This document shows positions 1 to 7,587 of a DNA stretch of 64,000 nt, piece after piece. The notes below the pieces were generated by a model, which was given only the letters and a program-made list of their open reading frames with translations, had not been told where the DNA came from and searched no databases. The position numbers and the translations under genes are program-made. The stretch is from Paenibacillus sp. J23TS9 (GTDB lineage Bacteria; Bacillota; Bacilli; Paenibacillales; Paenibacillaceae), in assembly GCF_018403225.1 (NCBI RefSeq), contig NZ_BOSG01000001.1:1736001-1800000 (forward strand), in the 5' to 3' direction. Within the stretch, counting starts at the first letter, position 1; each line of letters opens with the position of its first letter.

Positions 1-474
1 CTGTAAATCGATCTTTTGCAGCATGATGGGGTAATCCCCGGCTTCAATCCGTGACAAGTCATAAAAACTGCAAATCAGTGACCGTAACGCTTTTGCCCGC
101 TTTTCCACTACAATCAGATATTCCTTAGCTTCTTCAACAGTGAGATGCTCCTCCTGCAACAGCTCAATATAGCCAAGCATCGAGGTGAGCGGCGTGCGCA
201 AGTCATGGGTAATATTGGCGATCTGCCTGCGAAATTCTCTCTCCTTTCTCTCATGCAGAATTCGATCAGTCTGCCTGGCAGTCAAGAGCCGATTTACTTC
301 AACCAGCAACGCCTCCAGTCGCTTGTCAGGCGAATAAAGGTAGGTATGTCGGTTGGTAACCGAATCGGAAAGAATATGTCTCATTTGATCGGTCGCCCGT
401 TTCGTGGATCTGCGTAACAACCAATAAAGCGCAGCAAAAATGATAGCCGCACTGGCAAATAAAGCGGTCACCAT
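1..474 (-). CDS. Sensor histidine kinase, C-terminus cut by window edge
   Basis: Membrane sensor kinase, only the first 158 codons are in the window and the gene runs off the left end. The ATG at 474 follows a good ribosome binding site (AAAGGAGCG on the minus strand, 484-491). Residues 3-20 form one membrane segment with almost no extracellular part, as in small intramembrane-sensing kinases of Firmicutes. A HisKA dimerisation and phosphoacceptor motif ITHDLRTPLTS is visible with His about residue 90. The ATPase domain would lie beyond the window. It is the last visible gene of a regulator - ABC ATPase - ABC permease - kinase cluster on the same strand and most likely phosphorylates the OmpR-type regulator at 2246-2932. 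The sensed signal is not visible; the arrangement resembles antimicrobial-peptide detoxification modules, which is inference. Confidence 0.9.
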   Translation of the reverse strand, partial: MVTALFASAAIIFAALYWLLRRSTKRATDQMRHILSDSVTNRHTYLYSPDKRLEALLVEVNRLLTARQTDRILHERKEREFRRQIANITHDLRTPLTSMLGYIELLQEEHLTVEEAKEYLIVVEKRAKALRSLICSFYDLSRIEAGDYPIMLQKIDLQ

Positions 475-495
475 TTCCGTCACGCTCCTTTGGTT

Positions 496-1239
496 TTATT
501 TGAATTCTTTCAGCATCACCCGTCTGGAGCTTATCAGAAAAGCCAGGATGATGTACACTGTTCCGGTCGTCCAGCAGAGTATCAATCCCTTCGGCTTCAG
601 CCATGCGGAATCATTCGCAGCAGCATATGGGAATAGCGGCAACGCGTCCGTGACCTCACTTAATGCCGGTACTCCATTTGCAAACATATAATATAGCTCG
701 GGGAGGGCAATGATCAAGACCGCATAAGACACCAGATGAGGCAATGGTTTCTCTGTCACAAAACAAAGACAATGGGAAACGGTGAGTGCAGCCAGGATCA
801 ATGGCAAAACGCCCGCGATTGATGACGTGAAATTCATAAAATATGTTGTTCCGTTGTTATGCAAGAGCAGGAACACACTAGCAGTCAATGAAATAAAAGT
901 CGCCATCCAGGAGACAGTCAATAATAGCAGCTCCATCATCCACTTGCCATAAAAGACGGTACTTCGGGTAATACCGTACGCCACCGTATTTTTTAACGTC
1001 CCATCGGTAAATTCATCCGCCACTAACAAAATCACTATAATCGGAACGATAATAAACACCAGGCTCCACATCTTCAAAGCCGCCTTGAAGGCAAACTCCG
1101 TAGTTGCGTATAGCTCTCCTCCTGTCGAAACGGTCAATAATGTAATCAAGAGAGGACCGAGCATGCAGAAGGCCATAAAGAGATAAAACGCCTTTTTGTG
1201 AACAAGCCGATACAACTCACTTTTCAAATAATTAGACAT
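496..1239 (-). CDS. ABC-2 type transporter permease
   Basis: A 247-residue integral membrane protein with about six hydrophobic segments, of the ABC-2 permease type found with BcrA/CcmA-like ATPases. The hydrophilic N-terminus (SNYLKSELYRLV) followed by a first membrane segment at about residues 17-37 is typical of lantibiotic or bacitracin exporter permeases (LanE/LanG, BcrB-like). Its start overlaps the stop of the ATPase gene by 8 bases, so the two are translationally coupled and surely form one transporter. The substrate cannot be read from the sequence. The kinase gene begins 21 bases downstream, so expression and sensing are linked. Confidence 0.85.
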   Translation of the reverse strand: MSNYLKSELYRLVHKKAFYLFMAFCMLGPLLITLLTVSTGGELYATTEFAFKAALKMWSLVFIIVPIIVILLVADEFTDGTLKNTVAYGITRSTVFYGKWMMELLLLTVSWMATFISLTASVFLLLHNNGTTYFMNFTSSIAGVLPLILAALTVSHCLCFVTEKPLPHLVSYAVLIIALPELYYMFANGVPALSEVTDALPLFPYAAANDSAWLKPKGLILCWTTGTVYIILAFLISSRRVMLKEFK

Positions 1240-2161
1240 CTCGGGTCCCTCCCACTAAGGACACAAAATAATCCTCTAAATTCGTCCCTCTCGTTTCCAG
1301 TGCAAAAAGCCGAATATTGTTTTCCACAAGTATCCGGGTTACTTCATCCGTCTGTCCCGGCAGATTGTAAATGTGGATGGATTTGTCCGGCTGTATACGG
1401 TATCGAATGTCCGGAAAATGTCTCTCCAGAAGTGCCGCCGCTCTAGTCTCAAGATCGACCACCTGTCTGAAATATTGTCCGCAGCTTTCCTCAAGCTGCC
1501 GCGCTGTCATTGTTTTGATCATCCTTCCCCCATCGATAAAAGCATACGTAGTTGCTAGGCTCTGCATTTCTGCCAGCACATGTCCGGAAATGAGCATCGT
1601 GATCTGTTTTTCTCGGTTCAAGGACAGCAGCAGTTCACGTATTTCCACAATTCCCAGAGGATCAAGACCATTCATCGGCTCATCCAATATAAGAAAATCG
1701 GGATGGTTCATCAGCGCAAGGGCTAATCCCAGGCGCTGCTTCATTCCCAAGGAAAAATCCCTGAATTTCTTGATGCCCGTATTCTTTAGACCGACTTCAT
1801 GTAAGGCTACCTCAATTCTCTCCTTACCGGGAATGCCTCGTTGAATCCGATAGTACTCCAGATTCTGCCTTGCCGTCATATCGCGGTAAAAGCAGGGAGT
1901 TTCTACAATCGCCCCCACCCTTTGCCTTGCCTGTTGCAGCCCTTCGGACGTTGTCTCCGAAAACAACTCCAGTTCTCCGCCAGTGGGCAGACACTGACCC
2001 GTTATAAGCTTTAACAGTGTTGTCTTACCGGCTCCATTTCTGCCAACGAGTCCGAGAATCTCCCCTTTGGCTATTGACAGGGTCATGGGGTAAAGAGCTG
2101 TAAAGGATCCATATGTTTTGGTCAATGATTGCGACATCATTATGTTCTTCTTTGATATCAT
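1232..2161 (-). CDS. ABC transporter ATP-binding protein (BcrA/LanF-like)
   Basis: A 309-residue ATPase that would energise the permease encoded just downstream. Walker A is GRNGAGKT at residues 40-47, the ABC signature reads FSLGM(K)Q around residues 136-141 and Walker B with the catalytic Glu is FLILDEP at about 156-162. The long C-terminal tail after the ATPase core is usual for CcmA/BcrA-type drug and lantibiotic exporters. The ATG at 2161 is preceded by GAGGTGAT. The gene starts 84 bases after the regulator gene; that gap holds three CGTAAA repeats that look like a response-regulator site. The function as a peptide-antibiotic exporter is inferred from the operon layout. Confidence 0.9.
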   Translation of the reverse strand: MISKKNIMMSQSLTKTYGSFTALYPMTLSIAKGEILGLVGRNGAGKTTLLKLITGQCLPTGGELELFSETTSEGLQQARQRVGAIVETPCFYRDMTARQNLEYYRIQRGIPGKERIEVALHEVGLKNTGIKKFRDFSLGMKQRLGLALALMNHPDFLILDEPMNGLDPLGIVEIRELLLSLNREKQITMLISGHVLAEMQSLATTYAFIDGGRMIKTMTARQLEESCGQYFRQVVDLETRAAALLERHFPDIRYRIQPDKSIHIYNLPGQTDEVTRILVENNIRLFALETRGTNLEDYFVSLVGGTRDV

Positions 2162-2212
2162 TTGATCACCTCGTACCTTACTTTACCTAGTCTGCTGGTA
2201 TCAAGTACTTAA

Positions 2213-2245
2213 CGAATCGTAAAAAATCGTAAAGAAACCGTAAAG
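2213..2245 (-). promoter_or_regulatory. Candidate response-regulator binding repeats
   Basis: On the plus strand CGTAAA occurs at 2218, 2228 and 2239, a spacing of 10 and 11 bases (about one helical turn), with a related TTAACGA just before. Read on the minus strand these are TTTACG direct repeats lying between the regulator stop and the ABC ATPase start. OmpR/PhoB-family regulators bind such helically phased direct repeats, so autoregulated expression of the transporter is the likely purpose. No clear -35/-10 pair was identified. Confidence 0.45.
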
Positions 2246-2932
2246 TCAGACCATTTTAAAGCCGATGCCCCATACCGTTTCGATATAACTCTGTTCTGGG
2301 GCGTTTTTGGAGATCTTGCTGCGCAGATTGCTCATATGTACGTTAATCGTGTTATCTTCTATAGCATACTTTTCATGCCATACGGCTTGATACAAATCTT
2401 CTCTCGTGAATACTTTACTAGGAAACCGCATCAAGATCGTCAGCAACTCGAATTCTTTGGAGGTAAGCGACATCGGGATGCCCGCTACTGTAGCGGTTCT
2501 TGATGTGATATCCAAAACCAGGTCATGATAAATCAGTTGCTTGGCTATCTGCTCTGCAGAACTGAATTTTTTGTAGCGTCGCAGCTGCGCCTCAACCCGG
2601 GCAAGCACCTCTTCCTTATCGAAAGGTTTGGTTATATAATCATCTGCACCGCATTTGAGCAGGTCGATCCTATCTTTCATTTCCACCTTGGCCGAGATGA
2701 TGATGACCGGGACATAAGAGTGGTTACGGATGTACTTCATCAGTTCTTCTCCGGACATTCCAGGCAGCATCAAGTCCAGCAAAATCAGGTCATATTCCTG
2801 CATAGACAAAAGAAGCTTCGCTTCACTACCGGAATACGCCGACTTTGTCTCATGCCCATGCTTGCCTAAAAGTGTTCCTAGTAATCGGTTAATATCCGCA
2901 TCGTCTTCAACCACTAAAATGCTGAATGGCAT
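2246..2932 (-). CDS. OmpR-family response regulator
   Basis: A 228-residue DNA-binding response regulator. The receiver domain occupies about residues 3-115 with acidic pair ED-D near 9-11, phosphoacceptor Asp about residue 53 (LLDLMLPG) and the conserved Lys in ITKPF about 102. A winged-helix domain follows and ends with the family pattern VWGIGFKMV. I place the start at 2932 because AGAAGGG lies just upstream of MPFSIL; a longer reading frame to 2965 lacks a site. It is the first gene of the cluster with an ABC exporter and the partial kinase at the window edge, so it most likely controls that exporter through the repeats at 2213-2245. The probable promoter is in 2933-3133, where a TATAAT box is visible on the minus strand near 2999-3006. 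Confidence 0.92.
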   Translation of the reverse strand: MPFSILVVEDDADINRLLGTLLGKHGHETKSAYSGSEAKLLLSMQEYDLILLDLMLPGMSGEELMKYIRNHSYVPVIIISAKVEMKDRIDLLKCGADDYITKPFDKEEVLARVEAQLRRYKKFSSAEQIAKQLIYHDLVLDITSRTATVAGIPMSLTSKEFELLTILMRFPSKVFTREDLYQAVWHEKYAIEDNTINVHMSNLRSKISKNAPEQSYIETVWGIGFKMV

Positions 2933-3133
2933 AGTTTCCCTTCTTTCCGAAAATTTAAAGTACATCGAGAAAATCCTTCCAATATGAACCTATTATTTTC
3001 ATTATATAACAAAAGCCCTCAGGATTCGTTATCCCAAGAGCTTGGCTAGCGCATCAATAGCAATCTCGACTTCTAGGTGGTTTATAACAATCTACTTTTA
3101 TTTTAAAAATGATTGGAGCTGTATTCGGCTGTC

Positions 3134-4486
3134 CTAATTTTTCCATGCTTCATTTTTCATCCAATGTTCAACATATATTTCGATCGTGGCGTCCTCTAAA
3201 GCTATATATTTATGTTGAACGGATTCGCCAGTTGAATCCGCCTCAACGATTCCATCCTGTCTGCTGATTTGATAAATAAATTCAGCATGTAGAGGTACTT
3301 GCAGTTGATTATAGTAGGTTCTCCTGCCCGGATCGTGAATTAATGGAAACCAGGCATACAGTTTCATATCGACAGGTGTGTTTGTCGGAACATGAACGAC
3401 CATGTTCAAGGTTACATACTCTTTCTGCTGACTTACCACATGAATCTCTGTCATAGCTTCCAAGTCCTCGTATTTAACGGTTACCGATGTGATCCCTTCT
3501 TTCTTAGGCACAAGGGTACCATTCGCTAATACATCCAAAATCTCTTGATCTTCCACATGGTAAGCCGCTCGTAATAGGGTCATTTTAAAGTCATCCTCAA
3601 AATCCAGAATCGGGTTCAGTCGACTTGTAGGACCAACAATACCAACCTCTTCACATCCGACTAAAGATAAGGCACGTGCTTTGCCCTTACTACCAAAAAA
3701 ATGAATAAGTGGAGAAGATAATCTGACTGCCCAATCTATCTCCACATGAGCTGCCCCAGGAGCATTGAAATAGATCAATTGCGTGTCAGCTTCGTATCCT
3801 AAAGCAACGAGTTCCTCTGTCACTGCACGCGTATGCTTCTCCATAACTAAAGTACCTTCGGCGCTCCCTAAATCAATCCATATTCGGGATAGAGGCTGCT
3901 TCGTTGCGAAGGTATGATACAGCCTGATTTCTTCGGATGACATGGGATCTACACAATAAAAATAAGGGGAAACGATAGCCAGTTTGCCAAATATATCCGG
4001 ACGACGAAATCCGATATGGTAGGTAACTTGCCCGCCTCTAGATGAACCCAATAATGCTGTGTGTTCAGGGCTTGTTTTTGTTCGAAAAACAGAATTAATA
4101 TATGTCATTACTTCTTCAATGATAAACTTTTCATATAACTGACCTTTGGGTTGAATGAAAACTTTATCGAGTGGATATTGTACTCCCTCCAAGTCATGGG
4201 TATATTCGTTGGACCTCTCCTGTCCCATGTTAGGAATACCTACAACAATGATTTCTTCCATCTTGTGCTCATGAATCAATCGATCAACGGTTTGATCTAC
4301 ATGCCATGAATAGCCATTGAAGGCGGGATGGAAAATATTTTGCCCGTCATGCATGTATAGTACCGGGTATCGCTTGGTTTTTTCGCATGTATAACTCGGA
4401 GGAAGATAGACATAAATATCTCTCTTATTATCCAAATATGCTGAGTAAAAGCTCTCAATCCTCAATATGCTAGATTTGTATGTCAT
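3134..4486 (-). CDS. Putative esterase (Fes/YbbA-type) with Big_2-like and C-terminal beta domains
   Basis: About 450 residues, alpha/beta-hydrolase of the esterase D (PF00756) type. The N-terminal half carries RDIYVYLPPSY and YPVLYMHDGQNIF, family hallmarks, and the nucleophile elbow GSSRGG with Ser about residue 149. Later IDLGSAEG and a His in AAHVEIDW are candidates for the remaining triad. A middle segment resembles a bacterial Ig-like (Big_2) domain and the last 85 residues resemble a starch-binding-like beta domain (VTLNMVVHVPTNTPVDMKLYAW). No signal peptide is visible, so it probably acts in the cytoplasm, perhaps on oligosaccharide esters. The ATG at 4486 has AAGGTGAT in front; a frame extending to 4504 has none. 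It overlaps the upstream paralogue by 17 bases, indicating one operon. Confidence 0.85.
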   Translation of the reverse strand: MTYKSSILRIESFYSAYLDNKRDIYVYLPPSYTCEKTKRYPVLYMHDGQNIFHPAFNGYSWHVDQTVDRLIHEHKMEEIIVVGIPNMGQERSNEYTHDLEGVQYPLDKVFIQPKGQLYEKFIIEEVMTYINSVFRTKTSPEHTALLGSSRGGQVTYHIGFRRPDIFGKLAIVSPYFYCVDPMSSEEIRLYHTFATKQPLSRIWIDLGSAEGTLVMEKHTRAVTEELVALGYEADTQLIYFNAPGAAHVEIDWAVRLSSPLIHFFGSKGKARALSLVGCEEVGIVGPTSRLNPILDFEDDFKMTLLRAAYHVEDQEILDVLANGTLVPKKEGITSVTVKYEDLEAMTEIHVVSQQKEYVTLNMVVHVPTNTPVDMKLYAWFPLIHDPGRRTYYNQLQVPLHAEFIYQISRQDGIVEADSTGESVQHKYIALEDATIEIYVEHWMKNEAWKN

Positions 4487-5834
4487 TTTTATCACCTTGT
4501 ACAATACTTGGTTTGATATCTACCCAATGATCAACTTCATAATTCAGGATTAATCCATCATTCGTTGTGAATTTCCGATATGGAACTTCCCTGCCTTCAT
4601 GATCTGTTTCATGCTTGCCAAAACCACGAGAAATACGGAATTCAAAGGAAATGCCTCTTGGCAACTCAAACATGCCCCCATAAAGTCCTTTATGAATCAT
4701 CGGTAATTCTATACCGGCATATAATGTATCCGTTTCCGGCGTAAATTGCGGTACTTTAACAGAAATATTCACGGTGACCGTATCGGACATATGCGGTACC
4801 ACTGCAATTTCCAACTGGGCTGTAAGGCTGTTATTTTTATATGTGACGAGGGTTTTCCCGGCTTGTAGGGGGATTAATTTGCCGTCCTTGGTTACCTCCA
4901 AAATATCGGGATCACCAACTTCATAGGTTGCATCCAAATCGGACATCATAAATCCGCTATTAAAATAAACCAGCGCATTTAAGGTTTGCTTGGGTCCATC
5001 TATCCCAACAGCTTCAGGACCCTGCAAATCAACACGGACCGGCGTACCTATTTCGCCAAAAAAATAAAGTAAAGGCGCATGAACCCGAGCCGCCCAATCC
5101 TTTTGCGAGTGTCCGGAATGCACCGCTAGATAATACATCAGATCATTTCCGGGCTGGTATCCGCAGTTAATAAGAACATCTGCCACATATCTCACATGTT
5201 TCTCCATGACGGTGAAGCCCTCAGAATCTCCGACATCCATCCATATTTTAAGATCTTTTTTTTCTGTGAATACATGGCTTAACCATCGATCTTCCATCGT
5301 GTTTGGGTCCACACTGACAAAGAACGGACACAGCGCACCGATCATACCGAAAGTATCTGATTGACGGAATCCTATATTATAGGATACGAGCCCACCCGCG
5401 GAGGATCCCATTAACGCCGTATGATGTTTATCAGGCAACGTCCGATATTCTTTGTCGATGAAAGGTTTAACCTCCCTAATAAGGAAATCCTCATAAAGTT
5501 CGCCTTGATTTGTCGTATTGAAAATATTCAGTCCATCTGGATTGGCATGCATATATTCTGATATGCGTGCGTCTTCCACATGAGCGATCGCAACAACGAT
5601 AATTTCTCTCATTTTTCCTTGAGACACCAAAGCATCCACCGTGCTATGGATATCCCATGATTCGCCCTTCTGATCTTCAAAAAACATATGCTGACCGTCA
5701 TGCATATAGAGAACGGGATATCTTTGATCTTCGTTCTTTTCGTAGCTTTCAGGTAAGTAAATAAACATATCTCTCTCATTCCCAAGTATATTGGAATAAA
5801 AGTTATGGATGGCAATGAACCGCGATAAATTCAC
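4470..5834 (-). CDS. Putative esterase (Fes/YbbA-type), paralogue of the next gene
   Basis: A 454-residue paralogue of the esterase at 3134-4486, with the same order of parts: hydrolase core with YPVLYMHDGQHMF and nucleophile elbow GSSAGG (Ser about residue 145), a Big_2-like segment around residues 280-340 and a C-terminal beta domain that starts VTVNISVKVP. No export signal is visible. The start codon is GTG at 5834, preceded nine bases earlier by AAGGGGG. It lies 26 bases downstream of the LacI-family regulator gene on the same strand, so the three genes are probably co-transcribed and induced by a sugar-like ligand. Tandem duplication with divergence may give different ester specificities; the substrate is unknown. 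Confidence 0.85.
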   Translation of the reverse strand: MNLSRFIAIHNFYSNILGNERDMFIYLPESYEKNEDQRYPVLYMHDGQHMFFEDQKGESWDIHSTVDALVSQGKMREIIVVAIAHVEDARISEYMHANPDGLNIFNTTNQGELYEDFLIREVKPFIDKEYRTLPDKHHTALMGSSAGGLVSYNIGFRQSDTFGMIGALCPFFVSVDPNTMEDRWLSHVFTEKKDLKIWMDVGDSEGFTVMEKHVRYVADVLINCGYQPGNDLMYYLAVHSGHSQKDWAARVHAPLLYFFGEIGTPVRVDLQGPEAVGIDGPKQTLNALVYFNSGFMMSDLDATYEVGDPDILEVTKDGKLIPLQAGKTLVTYKNNSLTAQLEIAVVPHMSDTVTVNISVKVPQFTPETDTLYAGIELPMIHKGLYGGMFELPRGISFEFRISRGFGKHETDHEGREVPYRKFTTNDGLILNYEVDHWVDIKPSIVQGDKNDIQI

Positions 5835-5860
5835 AAGGCATTCCCCCTTATCAAATGTAA

Positions 5861-6778
5861 TTAGGAGTGGGGCGGCAATAATAAGAAATTCTCATTGTTG
5901 ACGTAATCCACATCCTGAATGTAACGATCCACCATGTGCACAATTTCCTTATAATCATTCAAATTAAATCTAATGTTATTAATGTTGTCTCTCAGGATCT
6001 CCGAACAATTGCATGTGCAAATGGCGACGATATTTTTATGTGTGTTGTATACTTCATTCGCCAGAAATTCGTTCATGACCATGCCAGGGCCGTCCGGAAA
6101 TTGAGATAAGAATGTACTCAAGCTACCAGCCGTGTGATTTGAGACATAAATTTGGCTATCCGATAAATTTGACTTTTGTTTAATGAAGTTCATGAATTCA
6201 ACATTGTTATAGGAATCCATAACCAGAAATTGGGGGGAATCACCTAGTAAACCTTGAGATAAATTAAAGCTTTGCTCCATGTCTGGCAGAACTTTGTGAA
6301 ACAAAGAGTTATCGATATAACTATCCATGACAACTACAGGGACCCCGAATCCAAAGTAATTGGATATCGTCGAGAATCTTTCTTGATCAACATTAATTAA
6401 TAGCGCCCCATCCAGATTTCTTTCCATAATAATTTTATTGGATGGCGTCATACTGTCGATTTGCATAAAGAGAACATGGTATCCTAACTCGCTGAATAAT
6501 TGCTCAAGCTTGAAAACGGTCTTCGCATATTTTAAATCGGACCATACATGTTGATTTTCCTCTTTAAACAAAATAATGCCGATTAATCCGGTTTTGTTTA
6601 TTTTTAAAGATTGGGCTGTTCGGTTTGTCACGTACTTCAGCTGCTGGGCAATTTTAAGCACTTTAACACGCGTTTCATCCGAAATGGATTGCGTCTTCAC
6701 ATTGTTTAAAATGTAAGAAACTGTCGCGATCGATACATTTGCTTCTTTTGCTATATCTTTAATTGTTGTTTTTTTCAT
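5861..6778 (-). CDS. LacI-family transcriptional regulator
   Basis: A 305-residue repressor. The N-terminal helix-turn-helix (TTIKDIAKEANVSIATVSYILN) and hinge region (residues about 50-60) are textbook LacI family; the rest is a periplasmic-binding-protein-like ligand domain that is somewhat shorter and more diverged than usual. A strong promoter lies upstream on the minus strand (TTGACA at 6836-6841, 17-base spacer, TTAAAT at 6813-6818) and a perfect 16-base operator at 6795-6810 sits at its transcription start, so autorepression is likely. The two esterase genes follow closely and are presumably its regulon. The ligand is not evident. Confidence 0.92.
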   Translation of the reverse strand: MKKTTIKDIAKEANVSIATVSYILNNVKTQSISDETRVKVLKIAQQLKYVTNRTAQSLKINKTGLIGIILFKEENQHVWSDLKYAKTVFKLEQLFSELGYHVLFMQIDSMTPSNKIIMERNLDGALLINVDQERFSTISNYFGFGVPVVVMDSYIDNSLFHKVLPDMEQSFNLSQGLLGDSPQFLVMDSYNNVEFMNFIKQKSNLSDSQIYVSNHTAGSLSTFLSQFPDGPGMVMNEFLANEVYNTHKNIVAICTCNCSEILRDNINNIRFNLNDYKEIVHMVDRYIQDVDYVNNENFLLLPPHS

Positions 6779-6794
6779 GGAGTATACCGCCTTC

Positions 6795-6810
6795 GCTTAA
6801 ACGTTTAAGC
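6795..6810. promoter_or_regulatory. LacI-family operator
   Basis: GCTTAAACGTTTAAGC is a perfect 16-base palindrome with the central CG typical of LacI/GalR sites. It lies between the -10 box and the start codon of the LacI-family gene, ideal for autorepression. Confidence 0.85.
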
Positions 6811-6812
6811 AA

Positions 6813-6841
6813 ATTTAATCATATCCCTATTCTGTTGTCAA
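6813..6841 (-). promoter_or_regulatory. Promoter of the LacI-family gene
   Basis: Minus strand: -35 TTGACA (6841-6836), 17-base spacer, -10 TTAAAT (6818-6813). The operator at 6795-6810 follows directly. This is a near-consensus vegetative promoter. Confidence 0.75.
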
Positions 6842-6901
6842 ACAAACTAGTACTATTGTAGGTTTTTAACATGCTTCATCTGAATACAGGTAAATTTACG
6901 T

Positions 6902-6952
6902 TCATTGTTTTACCTTGCCATTCATGATCTCCTCCTTACTTAAACGTTTAAG
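6902..6952 (-). promoter_or_regulatory. Second LacI-type operator with ribosome site and 7-codon ORF
   Basis: CTTAAACGTTTAAG (6939-6952) is a 14-base perfect palindrome matching the operator at 6795-6810. Immediately downstream on the minus strand is AAGGAGG (6937-6931), five bases, then ATG at 6925 opening a seven-codon ORF (MNGKVKQ) that stops at 6902. The 6811-6938 stretch otherwise holds no gene. It could be a leader ORF for the regulator transcript or the stump of a deleted target gene. Confidence 0.6.
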
Positions 6953-7058
6953 GCCTATTTAAATGATATAGTAGCTTCTAATCGCCAGCAAAGTCAATGC
7001 TAAATTATTTCAAAGAAAATCCTTCTTCTGGAGAAGGCTCTCCAAGAGTTTTTCAAAA

Positions 7059-7096
7059 CAAAAAAAGGATGGCGTTAATTAACATCCATCCTTTTT
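7059..7096 (-). terminator. Terminator of the DUF3889 gene
   Basis: AAAAAAAGGATGG at 7060-7072 and CCATCCTTTTTTCC at 7084-7096 form an inverted repeat with T-runs on both strands, directly after the stop codon at 7099 on the minus strand. Confidence 0.75.
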
Positions 7097-7098
7097 TC

Positions 7099-7410
7099 CT
7101 ATAGATACCCATTAGCTTCAATAAAACGAATCGAATAAATCACATCGGTTGAAGGGTCAAACTGGATAAACACATACACTCCGAATTCATTACCTACTTT
7201 GCTCCTAAGCCAAAGTTTGAACCTTTCTTCTGACTTTTTTGGTGTAATTTCAAGACGACCTATGTGCTTATAATCAATGATGTCCGCTTTATATCGTTTT
7301 TGTGTTTCCTTCACTGCAACAGCACTCCATTTTGCGTATTCTGGTTCGGCTTCCACGGAAGCAGTGGAAACAATAAACACAGCTAATAGGGAAATCAACA
7401 ATCTTTTCAT
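7099..7410 (-). CDS. Small secreted DUF3889-type protein
   Basis: A 103-residue protein with a clear signal peptide (MKRLLISLLAVFIVSTASVEA) and a short domain resembling the DUF3889 family of Bacillus (YqzG/YhdC): PEYAKWSAVAVKETQKRY near the start of the mature part and FIQFDPSTDVIYSIRF near the end. Function in the family is unknown; it would be exported. The ATG at 7410 follows GGGTGG. The open frame continues up to 7563, but that extension runs through the terminator of the collagen-like gene and is not counted. It appears to be a single gene or read-through partner; the A/T-rich end at 7060-7090 contains an AAAAAAGGATGG.../CCATCCTTTTTT inverted repeat that serves as its terminator. Confidence 0.75.
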   Translation of the reverse strand: MKRLLISLLAVFIVSTASVEAEPEYAKWSAVAVKETQKRYKADIIDYKHIGRLEITPKKSEERFKLWLRSKVGNEFGVYVFIQFDPSTDVIYSIRFIEANGYL

Positions 7411-7507
7411 AACAACCACCCATCTGGGAGCTTTTTTCTTAATATCCCCTGCATCTTTCAGATATATAAAATAAGCTACCCGTTCTTCAATTAAGCGGAT
7501 ATTCTCA

Positions 7508-7551
7508 AGAAAAAAATCACCGAATGATCGTAACAAACGTCCGGTGATTTT
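7508..7551 (-). terminator. Terminator of the collagen-like gene
   Basis: Minus strand: AAAATCACCG (7551-7542), 19-base loop, CGGTGATTTT (7522-7513) running into more T residues. It lies 36 bases after the stop of the collagen-like gene. Confidence 0.85.
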
Positions 7552-7587
7552 GTTTCGCATCATTCGAATAGCCGCATATAAATATGA

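Noticed and set aside
2933-3133. Promoter for the first response-regulator operon
   Set aside because: TATAAT is visible on the minus strand near 3000, but no acceptable -35 at proper distance, so I did not list it as a feature.
7411-7563. N-terminal extension of the DUF3889 protein
   Set aside because: The extension covers the terminator of the collagen-like gene, and the inner ATG has both a ribosome site and a signal peptide.
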